From: Bacillota bacterium
GTDB lineage: Bacteria > Bacillota > DSM-12270 > Thermacetogeniales > Thermacetogeniaceae
Direction: 5' to 3'
Assembly: GCA_013177945.1 (NCBI GenBank)
Contig: JABLXW010000001.1
Span: 248,001 to 312,000 of the forward strand
DNA: 64,000 bases
The position numbers and the translations under genes were made by a program. The notes under the pieces were generated by a model that was given only the letters and a program-made list of their open reading frames with translations, had not been told where the DNA came from and made no database searches. This document shows positions 53,621-62,341 of this stretch, piece after piece. Within the stretch, counting starts at the first letter, position 1. Every line of letters begins with the position of its first letter.

Positions 53621-54247
53621 TTATGGTAGCGGTCGCAGAACTGGCTGTACCTGAGACCATCCGGGTGCTGTGCTATGTATGCCTATGCTTATTTCTCTGT
53701 TCTTCCGGCTTATATACACCGGATAGAAACGCAGGACCTTGCCATATTTAAAATAATATTCCCTGGCTATATGCACGAAACCTGAATTCTTTTGCCTTCC
53801 GCAGCTGTTATTTACCACATCATCAAGGAAAATCGCAATATTAACGCCGGCTGCAAGTGAATCAACACTGCTCTCTAACGTCTTGATTATTTTGCTGTTT
53901 CCTTTGAATACAGGTATGGCGTTGACTTTTTGCATTATCCAAAGAACAATTGGCTCTATGATAATTGTCAGCAGCCTGCAGAAAGGTTTCGCTATTACAG
54001 GCACATTTTCGAAAAGGTCCTTATTCCATGTATGCACTACATGATTTCTCGCCGATCATATCGCTTATGACCCACGACCTGAATTCATAAGGAAAAAAGT
54101 TCCATTGCGATGGGACCATAGATGCCGGAATGGTTACAAACAAATACAGAAGGTTCCTCTTTTATCACATTTTCCTTCCTGGTGACAAGGTGTTCATGCA
54201 ATATCTTCCTTAAATATCCATTTCAGTATGGTAAACAGTATCTCCAT
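53621..54247 (-). pseudogene. PlsC-like acyltransferase, at least three frameshifts
   Basis: From ATG 54247: MEILFTILKWIFK, shift near 54210, KILHEHLVTRKENV and VFVCNHSGIYGPIAMEL (a NH-S-x4 variant of the acyltransferase HX4D box), shift near 54095, PYEFRSWVISDMIGEKSCSAYM, shift near 54030, DLFENVPVIAKPFCR, IIEPIVLWIMQKVNAIPVFKG and LAAGVNIAIFLDD. The blocks match a lysophospholipid acyltransferase read in three frames. Confidence 0.7.
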
Positions 54248-54376
54248 TTACGGCTGTCCTCATGCCTTTCTCCCCGCCGCTGAGGGGTGATCAAATCTTT
54301 AAGCCACTAGAAAGACATTTCCCACAGCATGCGGGAAACAATCTCCGGTAGACTCTCCGCTGCAGGCAGGTTTTCA

Positions 54377-54583
54377 TCAACCAGAAAGCCCGCCCACTCT
54401 CTGTAAAAATGCTGCCGTCTCCAGGGCAGTTAAAACCTGATGATAGGGGCTCAGCTGCAAATACAGCACGCCCAACTGAAAGCAGAGCCATATATAGTCC
54501 TTTGTTATGATGCCGGAGATTATCGCTGCCAGGGTCATAATGATGGCAAACCCGTATAGCTTTTGCATTTTCCAGGGGCCCAT
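54377..54583 (-). CDS. small hypothetical membrane protein
   Basis: A 68-residue protein with two hydrophobic segments (YGFAIIMTLAAIISGII and YIWLCFQLGVLYLQL). GCAGGAGG is 7 bases before ATG 54583, a good site. Not recognised; possibly a remnant. Confidence 0.45.
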   Translation of the reverse strand: MGPWKMQKLYGFAIIMTLAAIISGIITKDYIWLCFQLGVLYLQLSPYHQVLTALETAAFLQRVGGLSG

Positions 54584-54914
54584 AGAAAATGCCTCCTGCA
54601 AGTACTTTATTTAATCATTCTTCCGAAGCCACCCAATTCCTTCTGTTCTGCTGATGTTAATTCTTGTCGGCCCCAATATTGACCCGAGCTGGCCAGCCTT
54701 GAGGGTATCTCTTCGGATTCTCTTCCGGTGCCAACGTGGCCGCAGCCTTAAGGCTACTGAAGTGACCGGAGAAAGGGAAAACATTACCCTTACGATAAAG
54801 TTGGCTGCTTGCTCAGGCTTAGCGGCTGTTCCCGGGCCTTACTCTCTCGTCTCGGTGGCCTGGATGGCCTGCCACACAGTGGGGGGGGCAACATCGTGGA
54901 ACAAAGAATTGTGC
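54584..54914. other. intergenic stretch downstream of nadE
   Basis: 331 bases with no supported gene. A small palindrome AGCCTTAAGGCT near 54746 could be part of an nadE terminator. Nothing else is recognised. Confidence 0.4.
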
Positions 54915-55856
54915 TTAATTTTGGATCTGGGGGAAATAGGTCTGGCGCATATGGGCCGATCTCTGTATAAGGTTCTTAACGTACTCAACTCTTTCTTTTT
55001 CGACGCCAACCGCTTGGCTGATTTCGGATTCAGCCCAGCCCTTTTCTAAAGCCAGTAGGATAAGATCAAGCTCTTTATAGGAAAGACCTATTGCCTCTTC
55101 ATCGTTGATGCCGGGAAGGATATCAGGGGAAGGAGCCTTTTCAATGATGCGTGTCGGAATCTCCAAATGGCGAGCAAGGGCCCTCACCTGGGTTTTATAA
55201 AGGTCAAGAAGGGGCATGACATCAGCAGCATCGTCGCAGCCGTGTTTGACAAAAAAGCCGATTTTGTATTCTGTCTTGTTGGCGCAGCCTACAACCAGTC
55301 TGTTTTCAAGCTCTCCGTGGAGGTAAAGCAGGACCATACGCAGACGGTGTTTTAACCGATAGTAAGCATTTCCTGTTTTGAGGTACGAGGTGAAGTCTTT
55401 GTCCTTGAACCCTAAGAGACTTGCTGAAAAAGGAGTTTCTCCAGTTTTCTTTCGATAGTAGTTGTAAGCGGTTTTCATGATTCTTTCTCGGAGCTTTCCG
55501 AAAAAGGAAAGTTTATCCAAAGCAAACAGGCGGTATGCCTCCACTTCTTTCAGCCAAGTTGTGAGACTGATTACTCTGGCATTGATTCCTAAATCTGCCG
55601 CCAAAGTGAGAGCATCTTGGAAGTGTTCCTTACGGGAGTCTTTTTCGGGCATCACAAGTGCAACTACTTTATCGGGACCAACTGCTCTTCGGCACAAAGC
55701 AGCGACAACTGCCGAGTCCACCCCGCCGCTAAGCCCGAGGATCACTCCTTCCCTTTCGAGTTCCTCCACTTTCGCGGCAATGAATCTGGTAAGAAGGGGA
55801 GTGACAGCTGCAGAATCGATCTGCATTTCTGTCTGGAGACTCTCAAGCCCCGTCAA
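54915..55856 (-). CDS. nadE: NAD+ synthase
   Basis: A 313-residue PP-loop ATPase that amidates nicotinate adenine dinucleotide to NAD+. The PP-loop is GLSGGVDSAVVAAL near residue 42, and the second signature GCANKTEYKIGFFVKHGCDDAADVMPL with KTQVRALARHL completes the family set. There is no glutaminase domain, so ammonia or an external amidotransferase supplies nitrogen. TTG 55856 follows GGAGGAG and overlaps the stop of a small upstream gene. It is somewhat longer than E. coli NadE. Confidence 0.93.
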   Translation of the reverse strand: MTGLESLQTEMQIDSAAVTPLLTRFIAAKVEELEREGVILGLSGGVDSAVVAALCRRAVGPDKVVALVMPEKDSRKEHFQDALTLAADLGINARVISLTTWLKEVEAYRLFALDKLSFFGKLRERIMKTAYNYYRKKTGETPFSASLLGFKDKDFTSYLKTGNAYYRLKHRLRMVLLYLHGELENRLVVGCANKTEYKIGFFVKHGCDDAADVMPLLDLYKTQVRALARHLEIPTRIIEKAPSPDILPGINDEEAIGLSYKELDLILLALEKGWAESEISQAVGVEKERVEYVKNLIQRSAHMRQTYFPQIQN

Positions 55857-56069
55857 AACGATCTCCTCCTCGTTTCGCTTGTAAACACGCTGATGAAGGG
55901 GAAAGGTTCAAGTGCTCGGCTAACATCTTCTATTAAGCGCGAAAACACACCCTCCTCAAAATACCGACTCTTATAATATGCATGAGGTTGACATAACCAG
56001 ACTGCCTTTGAACCTTTGGCCAACAAAAATGTCTTTAAAAGCCTTCAAAAATTTTTCTTCTTTCGTCAC
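55853..56069 (-). pseudogene. small gene upstream of nadE, frameshifted
   Basis: GTG 56069, with GGGGGA upstream, reads TKEEKFLKAFKD; after a one-base shift near 56020 the frame reads KAVWLCQPHAYYKSRYFEEGVFSRL, then EDVSRALEPFPF to a stop that overlaps the nadE TTG (TTGA). That overlap suggests a once-coupled gene of about 72 residues. I do not recognise it. Confidence 0.45.
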
Positions 56070-56278
56070 AATGTCCCCCTAGGAGCTCGTTGCGAATAAC
56101 CTTATTTTCATCTCGCCCCGTTGGGCTTGAAAAATTGCATCAGACCAAAATGCATACATAAACCCCCCATAATTAAAAAGAGCTACGGCTGATACACCCT
56201 GCACGGCCTGTTTGGGAGACCTTTCTCCCGGCGAGGCAAAACTCCGGCATGTTGTCTTTTCCACTTCTACACGCGGCT
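56070..56278. other. short intergenic stretch between two minus-strand genes
   Basis: An open frame on the minus strand (56079-56264) exists but shows no motif and no ribosome-binding site; I leave it uncalled. Confidence 0.35.
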
Positions 56279-57859
56279 TTACCTTTTTTCCGAAAGCAAC
56301 CTTACAAAAACTTCCACAAGGTGCGGGTCAAACTGGGTCCCCGCACCCTTTCTTAGCTCCTCCAGGGCCTCCTCGGGTGACAGAGCAGGGCGGTAGGGCC
56401 GTTCCGAGGTCATCGCGTCATAGGCGTCGGCTATGGCCAGGATGCGGCTCAGGATGTGGATTTCCTCGCCGCGCAGCCCGCGGGGATATCCCTTCCCGTT
56501 CCACCGCTCGTGATGCTGCCGGATGAGTTCCGCCACAGGGACAAGTTCGGGTGAAGAAAGGGCGATCCGGTACCCCACCTCAGGGTGGTGTTTCACTTCC
56601 TCCCACTCTTTCTCGGTGAGCGCAGAAGGCTTAAAAAGGATGTGCTCAGGCACTCCCAGCTTACCCACGTCGTGCACGTCCGCCAAAAGGCAAAGAATAT
56701 CCAGGTCGCTTCGAGAGAGCCCCACCGCTCTGCCCAGCATACAGGCCAGCTTTTTCACCCGCTCCGTGTGACCCCCGGCCACGTAATCCTTCTCCGCCAG
56801 GGCCGCCTTGAGCACGCGGACGACCGCACGGTGCGGCTCCGCCTCCCTGGCGAGCTTGTCCCTGTACATGGCGTCGTCGGCCTCCGCGTAAACCTCCCGC
56901 AGCGGGCGGGAAGCATCCTCCACCGTCGCCACCCCCACGGAAACGCTCAGAGGGAGATCCGGGTGCTGCGCGTTGTCCGTCTCTACCGCCTCGGTTATGC
57001 GCCCGACTACTTCTTCCGCTGCCTTCCGGTTCGTCTGCGGCAGGATCACGGCAAACTCGTCCCCGCCGACCCGGGCCACCACGTCGGACCCGCGGACGCA
57101 ACCCGCGATTACCTTTGCCGCACGGCGCAGGAGCTCGTCGCCCTGCTCGTGGCCCAGGGCATCGTTGACCACCTTGAGGCCGTTGAGGTCGCAAAGGATA
57201 AGGCTCACGGGAAAGGAGCGGCCCTTCTCCAGCCGCCGCAGTTCCTCCTCGAAGAAGGCGCGGTTGTAAAGCCCGGTGAGAGCGTCGTGCATGCTCTGGT
57301 ACCTCAGCTCTTCCTCCATCTTCTTGCGCTCGCCGATGTCGCGGATGCACTGGACCGCCCCGAGCAGGTTCCCTTTCTCGTCGCAGATCGGGGCCGCGAG
57401 GGTCCAGAAATGAAGCCCCCTGCCGCCGTAAGCGCAGGGGGCAAAACCTTCCCCGACAAGAACTTGGCCCCTCCTCTCAATCTTTTCGTACTCCTGCTCC
57501 CACTCCTTGCCGTTGCCGAGCAGGATGTTCACGAGGATGGGCCTGCGTTCCCCGAAAAAAGGGACGGCGTAAGTGTATTCGCCCTTGCCCAGTATTTCCT
57601 CCTTCGTGACTCCAGTCATTTCTTCCACGGCCCGGTTCCACACGACCACCTTGCCTGCGCGGTCGATGGCAAGGACGCCATCCGGGAGGGAGTCGACGAT
57701 TTTCTCAAGAAGGCTCAGCCGCCCCCCTAACTTTTCTGGTGGTAGTTCGCTGCTTTCAACGAGCAGGAGTTCCAGCAATTCCCTGGCCGCTTTAATTTTG
57801 TCTTCCGGTAAAGCGTCCACCAGCCGGTGGAGTCCGTCTCTTCCCTGGCCCGAGTTCAC
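56279..57859 (-). CDS. PAS-GGDEF-HD-GYP cyclic-di-GMP regulator
   Basis: About 526 residues. A PAS domain (LPDGVLAIDRAGKVVVWN, EMTGVTKEEILG) near residues 50-180 leads into a GGDEF domain with intact ARVGGDEF and an upstream RGSD inhibitory-site motif, then an HD-GYP domain with HDVGKLGVP and HHERWNGKGYP. Both the cyclase and phosphodiesterase motifs are complete, so it could make and break cyclic di-GMP, or the HD-GYP part could act on 3',3'-cGAMP-like nucleotides. GTG 57859 is the likeliest start; two others lie upstream. No signal peptide or membrane segment, so it is a cytoplasmic sensor. Confidence 0.9.
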   Translation of the reverse strand: MNSGQGRDGLHRLVDALPEDKIKAARELLELLLVESSELPPEKLGGRLSLLEKIVDSLPDGVLAIDRAGKVVVWNRAVEEMTGVTKEEILGKGEYTYAVPFFGERRPILVNILLGNGKEWEQEYEKIERRGQVLVGEGFAPCAYGGRGLHFWTLAAPICDEKGNLLGAVQCIRDIGERKKMEEELRYQSMHDALTGLYNRAFFEEELRRLEKGRSFPVSLILCDLNGLKVVNDALGHEQGDELLRRAAKVIAGCVRGSDVVARVGGDEFAVILPQTNRKAAEEVVGRITEAVETDNAQHPDLPLSVSVGVATVEDASRPLREVYAEADDAMYRDKLAREAEPHRAVVRVLKAALAEKDYVAGGHTERVKKLACMLGRAVGLSRSDLDILCLLADVHDVGKLGVPEHILFKPSALTEKEWEEVKHHPEVGYRIALSSPELVPVAELIRQHHERWNGKGYPRGLRGEEIHILSRILAIADAYDAMTSERPYRPALSPEEALEELRKGAGTQFDPHLVEVFVRLLSEKR

Positions 57860-58002
57860 GCTCTTCACCGCCCTCTTAAAGCACCTTGACGTAGAGTTTT
57901 CTACTTCGGGAAGCAAAATCCTGCGCGAGAGTAGAGCCGGAACCTACCCACCCGCCAAGTGCAACAGCCGTTTCGTCCAGGAGATCGGCAGCAACGGAAT
58001 AA
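57860..58002. other. intergenic stretch before the IS1182-like remnant
   Basis: About 140 bases with no gene; it contains the promoter region of the GGDEF-HD-GYP gene, but no clear hexamers are seen. Confidence 0.35.
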
Positions 58003-58371
58003 TCTTTTTCACTTCAATGGCGGGTTGAGACCAGTTTTGCCGAACTTAAAGGCCCCCTGGGATTGGATCGGGCAACCCTGCGTGGGACAAACAAGGTGCA
58101 GATCCAGGTGCTGCTTTTCTTTGCGGCGCACAATATCAAGCAGTTGGTGAAGGTTATACGGAAAGGCCGGGTGCCTGGATGGACAAAGAAAATGTTTCTG
58201 CATTTTTCTGCTGGATTCAACTCTTTGGCCTTGGTATTTGAGGGTCTTTGGCAACAGCCCCATCAAACATCACAAACAGAGTTTTTCTTTTATGCAAGGA
58301 TGTATAAAATCGGGCCTTGGGGACAATTTGGGGACAGTTGGGGGTGTGGACGCAAATATCCCCCGTTGTGA
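58003..58371 (+). pseudogene. IS1182/IS5-type transposase, C-terminal remnant
   Basis: The plus-strand frame reads WRVETSFAELKGPLGLDRATL, GTNKVQIQVLLFFAAHNIKQL, the C-terminal region of DDE_Tnp_1_6 transposases with the catalytic Glu in VETSFAELK. The rest of the element is gone, and the tail after residue 70 is not transposase-like. Confidence 0.75.
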
Positions 58372-58500
58372 AGATGCTGGTGTGGCCCAACCGGGAACTA
58401 ATTTCCTTGATGTTTACTCCCTCCCCGATCAGGACGGTGGCGCTGGTGTGGCGCGGGCCGTGAAAGGGAAAATAGGCAGGCCGTGTTTCTTCAGGAACTT
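58330..58500 (-). pseudogene. tyrosine recombinase (phage integrase) C-terminal remnant
   Basis: The minus strand reads KFLKKHGLPIF, then after a one-base shift near 58465 HGPRHTSATVLIGEGVNIKEI and SRLGHTSIFTTGD. This is the RHxxH-type catalytic block (R, H and the final H/W region) of integrases; the Tyr is not reached. It indicates that an integrative element once ended here. Confidence 0.75.
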
Positions 58501-58559
58501 GGGGGACCTATCATTACGTCTGGCGTGGATGTAATAGCTGCCAAAAGGAGGCGCGAGCA

Positions 58560-58772
58560 TTGAAGCGGTATCTTGTGGTGATTGAGAAGACCGACAGCAA
58601 TTATTCGGCCTACCTTCCCGACGTGCCGGGGTGTGCGGCCACCGGGAGGGCAGTCGAGAAGGTCAAGACAAACATCGGAGAGGCCCTGAAGATGCATCTG
58701 GAGGGCCTTGCCGAGGACGGCCTGCCCATCCCGGAGCCGAAGGTGGAGGGTGACTACATCAGGCCTGGGTAG
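58560..58772 (+). CDS. HicB-like antitoxin, orphan
   Basis: A 70-residue protein with the partial RNase-H-like HicB fold: KRYLVVIEKTDSNYSAYLPDVPGCAATG, then EALKMHLEGLAEDGLPIPEP (blocks). TTG 58560 follows AAAGGAGGC. No HicA toxin is found on either side; the upstream flank is the integrase remnant. It lacks an obvious DNA-binding domain at the C-terminus. Confidence 0.8.
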   Translation: MKRYLVVIEKTDSNYSAYLPDVPGCAATGRAVEKVKTNIGEALKMHLEGLAEDGLPIPEPKVEGDYIRPG

Positions 58773-58820
58773 TAGTCCCTTGGGCCGCGGTGTCAAGATG
58801 AAGCCGGAGCCCTTGAAGAC

Positions 58821-58870
58821 TTGACACGAACCTGTGTTCTGGGTAAGATCGCATTAAGAACACCAGTTCG
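58821..58870 (+). promoter_or_regulatory. SOS promoter of dinB with two LexA boxes
   Basis: TTGACA (58821-58826) and TAAGAT (58844-58849) are 17 bases apart. A perfect GAAC-CTGT-GTTC (58828-58839) fills the spacer, and a second perfect GAAC-ACCA-GTTC (58858-58869) covers the transcription start region. Together with lexA in the same window this predicts tight SOS control. Confidence 0.88.
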
Positions 58871-58881
58871 GAGTGATTAAC

Positions 58882-60075
58882 ATGGAAAGGGCAATCCTGC
58901 TCGCCGATATGAACTCTTTTTTTGCCAGCGTCCACCAGGCTTTAAACTCTGGCCTGCAGGGTAAACCTGTGATTGTTGCAGGGGACCCGGAAAAACGCCA
59001 TGGCATCGTTTTGTCGGCCAGCTACGAAGCCAAAAGAAAGGGCGTAAAAACAGGAATGACGGTATGGGAAGCGCGCCGCCTGTGCCCAAAGGGATTTTTT
59101 ATCAAACCCCAATATTATCTCTACACGTATTTTTCCGGCCACATCTTACGGATCATGCAAGACTTTACCCCCCTTGTCGAACCGTTCTCGATTGACGAGG
59201 CCTTCCTGGATGTTACCGGCTGCCGGAAACTCTTCAGCTCGCCGGTGGCAATTGCCCAGCAACTAAAAAAACGGATCCAACAAGAATTAAAGATAACCTG
59301 CAGCATCGGAATCGGACCAAACAAGCTGTTAGCCAAGATGGCTGCGGACCTGGAAAAACCGGATGGGTTAACGGTAATTCGCCACCAGGATGTTCCCCTT
59401 CTCCTCTGGCCCCTCCCCGTCCGGAAGCTCTTCGGGGTGGGTCCCCGCTACGAACAGCACCTGCGAAAACTCAACATCCATACGATCGGTGACCTGGCAA
59501 AATTCCCTGTTGACGTTCTCAAGCGAAAGTTTGGGTTAACCGGAGAAATTTTATGGTTAAACGCAAACGGGATAGATTCGAGCCCCGTTGACCCCAATAG
59601 CTTCAACCAGGCAAAAAGCATCGGCCAGCAGATTACCCTTCCCCGCGACTACCGGGGGGATGAAATTAAGGTGGTTCTTCTGGAGCTGGCCGATCTGGTA
59701 AGCTACCGCGCCAGAACCGGAGGATATCTGGGAAAGACCGTAATTTTATCTCTGAAAGATCCCAACTTTTCCTGGATCTCCCGGATGCAAACGCTAAAGG
59801 AGTATACCAACCTTCCTTCAGATATTTACCGGGTAGCCCTGGCCTTGCTAAAAAGACATTGGTTCCCAACATGGCCTGTGCGTCTTGCGGGAATAACCCT
59901 CACCAACCTTATCCCCCAAAAGATCGAACAACCGGATTTGTTCGGGGAACAGGAAAAACTCAAAAGGATTGCAAAAGCATGCGACCTTGTGCGAAGCAGG
60001 TTTGGGAAAAAAACTCTCTTCCGCGCTGTTTCTCTAACAGGGGGATGCCTTCAATACCTGCGAAGCGAAAACTAA
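58882..60075 (+). CDS. dinB: Y-family DNA polymerase IV
   Basis: A 397-residue translesion polymerase. The first catalytic Asp is in LADMNSFFASV (Asp9) and the Asp-Glu pair in FSIDEAFLDV (Asp105, Glu106); CSIGIGPNKLLAKMA, the HhH region around LFGVGPRYEQHL, and a little-finger domain follow. ATG 58882 follows GGAGTGA. A C-terminal QPDLFG sequence resembles a beta-clamp-binding motif. It is preceded by two LexA boxes and abuts the EF-G gene tail to tail. Confidence 0.95.
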   Translation: MERAILLADMNSFFASVHQALNSGLQGKPVIVAGDPEKRHGIVLSASYEAKRKGVKTGMTVWEARRLCPKGFFIKPQYYLYTYFSGHILRIMQDFTPLVEPFSIDEAFLDVTGCRKLFSSPVAIAQQLKKRIQQELKITCSIGIGPNKLLAKMAADLEKPDGLTVIRHQDVPLLLWPLPVRKLFGVGPRYEQHLRKLNIHTIGDLAKFPVDVLKRKFGLTGEILWLNANGIDSSPVDPNSFNQAKSIGQQITLPRDYRGDEIKVVLLELADLVSYRARTGGYLGKTVILSLKDPNFSWISRMQTLKEYTNLPSDIYRVALALLKRHWFPTWPVRLAGITLTNLIPQKIEQPDLFGEQEKLKRIAKACDLVRSRFGKKTLFRAVSLTGGCLQYLRSEN

Positions 60076-62133
60076 TTATTTTTCCTTTTCTTTCTCCAGC
60101 TCGGCTCGACGCTTCGCAATAATCTCTTCTGCAAGCCGGGCAGGTACTTCTTCATACTGGGCAAAGTCCATCTTAAAGGAGCCGCGCCCCTGGGTAATGG
60201 ATTTTAAAGCAATGGCATAATCTGAAAGTTCGGCCAAAGGAACCTGAGCGCGGATCAGCTGCATCCCCTCACCTTTGGGCTCCATGCCCAAAATACGACC
60301 ACGCTTGCCGTTGAGATCTCCAATAATATCCCCCATAAACTGCTCGGGGACCGTAACTTCAACATTCATAATCGGCTCTAAAAGAACCGGATTTGCCTTT
60401 TCCGCACCCTTTTTGAAAGCCATCGAAGCCGCAATTTTAAAAGCCATTTCCGAAGAGTCAACAGGGTGGAAAGAACCGTCGTAAAGAGTAACCTTAACGC
60501 CTGTTACCGGATAACCCGCGAGAACACCCTCGTTTAAAGCTTCCCGCACCCCTTTTTCCACTGCGGGAATGTACTGTTTCGGAACGGCTCCCCCAAAAAT
60601 TTTCTCTTCAAAGACAAAGTCTTGATCGGGAAGCGGTTCTAAGGTTAAAAAGACATGCCCGTACTGGCCCCGGCCGCCGGTTTGCTTCTTATATTTTCCT
60701 TCCTGCTGAACTGTGGCCCGGATTGTTTCCCGGTAAGGCACACGCGGCGGCCTGGAGTTTATTTCCACTCCAAACTTCTGCTGGAGCCGCTCGAGTACAA
60801 TATCCAAATGGGTTTCTCCCATTCCGGTCAGGATGGTTTCTTTTGTTTCGAGATTCTTTGTGAGGCGGAGGGTTGGATCCTCTTCGAGCAGTCTTCCGAG
60901 GGCACTGCTCAGCTTGTCCTCGTCCCCTTTGCTCTTCGGCTCAATTGCAACTGAAAGAGCAGGTTCAGGAAAATCTATGCCGGGTAAAACAACGACTTTG
61001 TCCTTCCGGCAAAGAGTATCCCCCGTTGATGTTTCCTGCAATTTCGCGACCGCAGCAATATCTCCTGCTCTGACCTCGGGAATGGATTCCTGTTGCTTCC
61101 CGCGCATGACAAAAAGCTGTCCGACTTTTTCTTCTTTTTCTTTATTGGCATTAAAAACGATACTGTCGGACTTCAAAACCCCGGTAAATACGCGGAAGAA
61201 ACTTAACTTGCCAACATAGGGGTCTGCCATAGTCTTGAAAACAAGAGCGGACAAAGGCTCCTGGTCCAAAACCCTGTCTTCCCCGGCAAGATCTGCGGGG
61301 GAAGGCACAACATCCACAAGAAAATCAAGAAGATGTCTGACGCCGATATTGTTAATGGCAGAGCCGCACAGTACAGGAATAATGCTATTTGTTTTAAAGC
61401 TTTTCCGGAGTCCCGCAAAAATCTCCTCATCGGTCAGGGGTTCTCCATCCAGATACTTCACCAGAAGCTCGTCGTCAGCTTCGGCAACCGCCTCCATTAA
61501 CGTCTCCCGGGCAGCCTCGGCCTTCTCGACCAGATCATCGGGAATCGCCTGCTCCCGGTAAGTACCCTCTTTGGGGCTGTAATAATAAGCCTTCATTTTT
61601 AAGAGATCGACGACACCTGAAAATTCTGCTTCAGACCCGATTGGAAGCTGAACAGGAACAATGTTCCCCCCCAAAATCTCCTTCATCTGCTGCAGGACGC
61701 GCTCGAAATTTGCATTCTCCCGGTCCATTTTATTAATGAATGCGACCTTGAGGAGGTTCGACCGGTCTGCTTCCTTCCAGCCGATCTCCGTCTGAACTTC
61801 AACCCCCGAGACGGCGCAGAGCACTACTAAAACGCTTTCGACGATTCGCAAAGCCCCTTTTACTTCGCCGAAAAAGTCGGAGTAGCCTGGGGTGTCCAGC
61901 AGGTTAATTTTGCATTCTTTCCATTCACAGGGTGCAGTAGCTGTATTTACAGAGATTTTTCGCTTAATCTCTTCAGGAAAAAAATCGGTTGTGGCCGTGC
62001 CTTCATCAACTTTCCCAAGGCGGGTTACATGACCCGCGTTAAAAAGCATGGCTTCCACAAGAGATGTTTTTCCCGAGCCCCCGTGTCCTATTACGGCTAA
62101 ATTGCGCAAACGAGATGTTTCATAAACTTTCAA
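60076..62133 (-). CDS. elongation factor G-like GTPase (paralogue type)
   Basis: A 685-residue translational GTPase. G1 is GHGGSGKTSL, a variant of the usual AHIDAGKTT, which is typical of the EF-G-like (FusA2-type) paralogues; LLDTPGYSDF is G3 and INKMDRENAN G4. Domains II, III, IV (GGRGQYGHVFLTLEPL) and V (MNVEVTVPEQFMGDIIGDLNGKRG in blocks) are complete. TTG 62133 follows GGAGGAGGG. A fusA within an str operon would look different, so this is probably an accessory factor. Confidence 0.88.
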   Translation of the reverse strand: MKVYETSRLRNLAVIGHGGSGKTSLVEAMLFNAGHVTRLGKVDEGTATTDFFPEEIKRKISVNTATAPCEWKECKINLLDTPGYSDFFGEVKGALRIVESVLVVLCAVSGVEVQTEIGWKEADRSNLLKVAFINKMDRENANFERVLQQMKEILGGNIVPVQLPIGSEAEFSGVVDLLKMKAYYYSPKEGTYREQAIPDDLVEKAEAARETLMEAVAEADDELLVKYLDGEPLTDEEIFAGLRKSFKTNSIIPVLCGSAINNIGVRHLLDFLVDVVPSPADLAGEDRVLDQEPLSALVFKTMADPYVGKLSFFRVFTGVLKSDSIVFNANKEKEEKVGQLFVMRGKQQESIPEVRAGDIAAVAKLQETSTGDTLCRKDKVVVLPGIDFPEPALSVAIEPKSKGDEDKLSSALGRLLEEDPTLRLTKNLETKETILTGMGETHLDIVLERLQQKFGVEINSRPPRVPYRETIRATVQQEGKYKKQTGGRGQYGHVFLTLEPLPDQDFVFEEKIFGGAVPKQYIPAVEKGVREALNEGVLAGYPVTGVKVTLYDGSFHPVDSSEMAFKIAASMAFKKGAEKANPVLLEPIMNVEVTVPEQFMGDIIGDLNGKRGRILGMEPKGEGMQLIRAQVPLAELSDYAIALKSITQGRGSFKMDFAQYEEVPARLAEEIIAKRRAELEKEKEK

Positions 62134-62223
62134 ATCAGTGGTCCCTCCTCCAAAATTTAGGCTAAACGCGAAAACACGTCACTTTGGACGCTTTCTAAAA
62201 AAATAGAGATTACATTGGTTAAT

Positions 62224-62252
62224 ATTATATTATAAATTACTGTAGAAGTCAA
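62224..62252 (-). promoter_or_regulatory. promoter of the EF-G-like gene
   Basis: On the minus strand TTGACT (62247-62252) and TATAAT (62224-62229) are separated by 17 bases. Confidence 0.65.
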
Positions 62253-62341
62253 AATTCGTCCCTTAAAGAGGAAAGAGCTTGGTATAAAACTTGTTGAGTC
62301 TTTACAACACTAATAATGGGTGCACTAAAAAGGGGGTTTTT

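Noticed and set aside
54654-55049. 131-residue plus-strand open frame near nadE
   Set aside because: Its second half is antisense to nadE and the first half has no motif or ribosome-binding site.
56079-56264. 61-residue minus-strand open frame upstream of nadE
   Set aside because: No motif and no ribosome-binding site; it ends just before the GTG of a better supported small gene.
56585-57730. 381-residue plus-strand open frame over the GGDEF-HD-GYP gene
   Set aside because: It is antisense to a protein with complete catalytic motifs and shows none itself.
58773-58820. Possible short hicA start after hicB
   Set aside because: The frame is closed after eight codons and shows no HicA motif.
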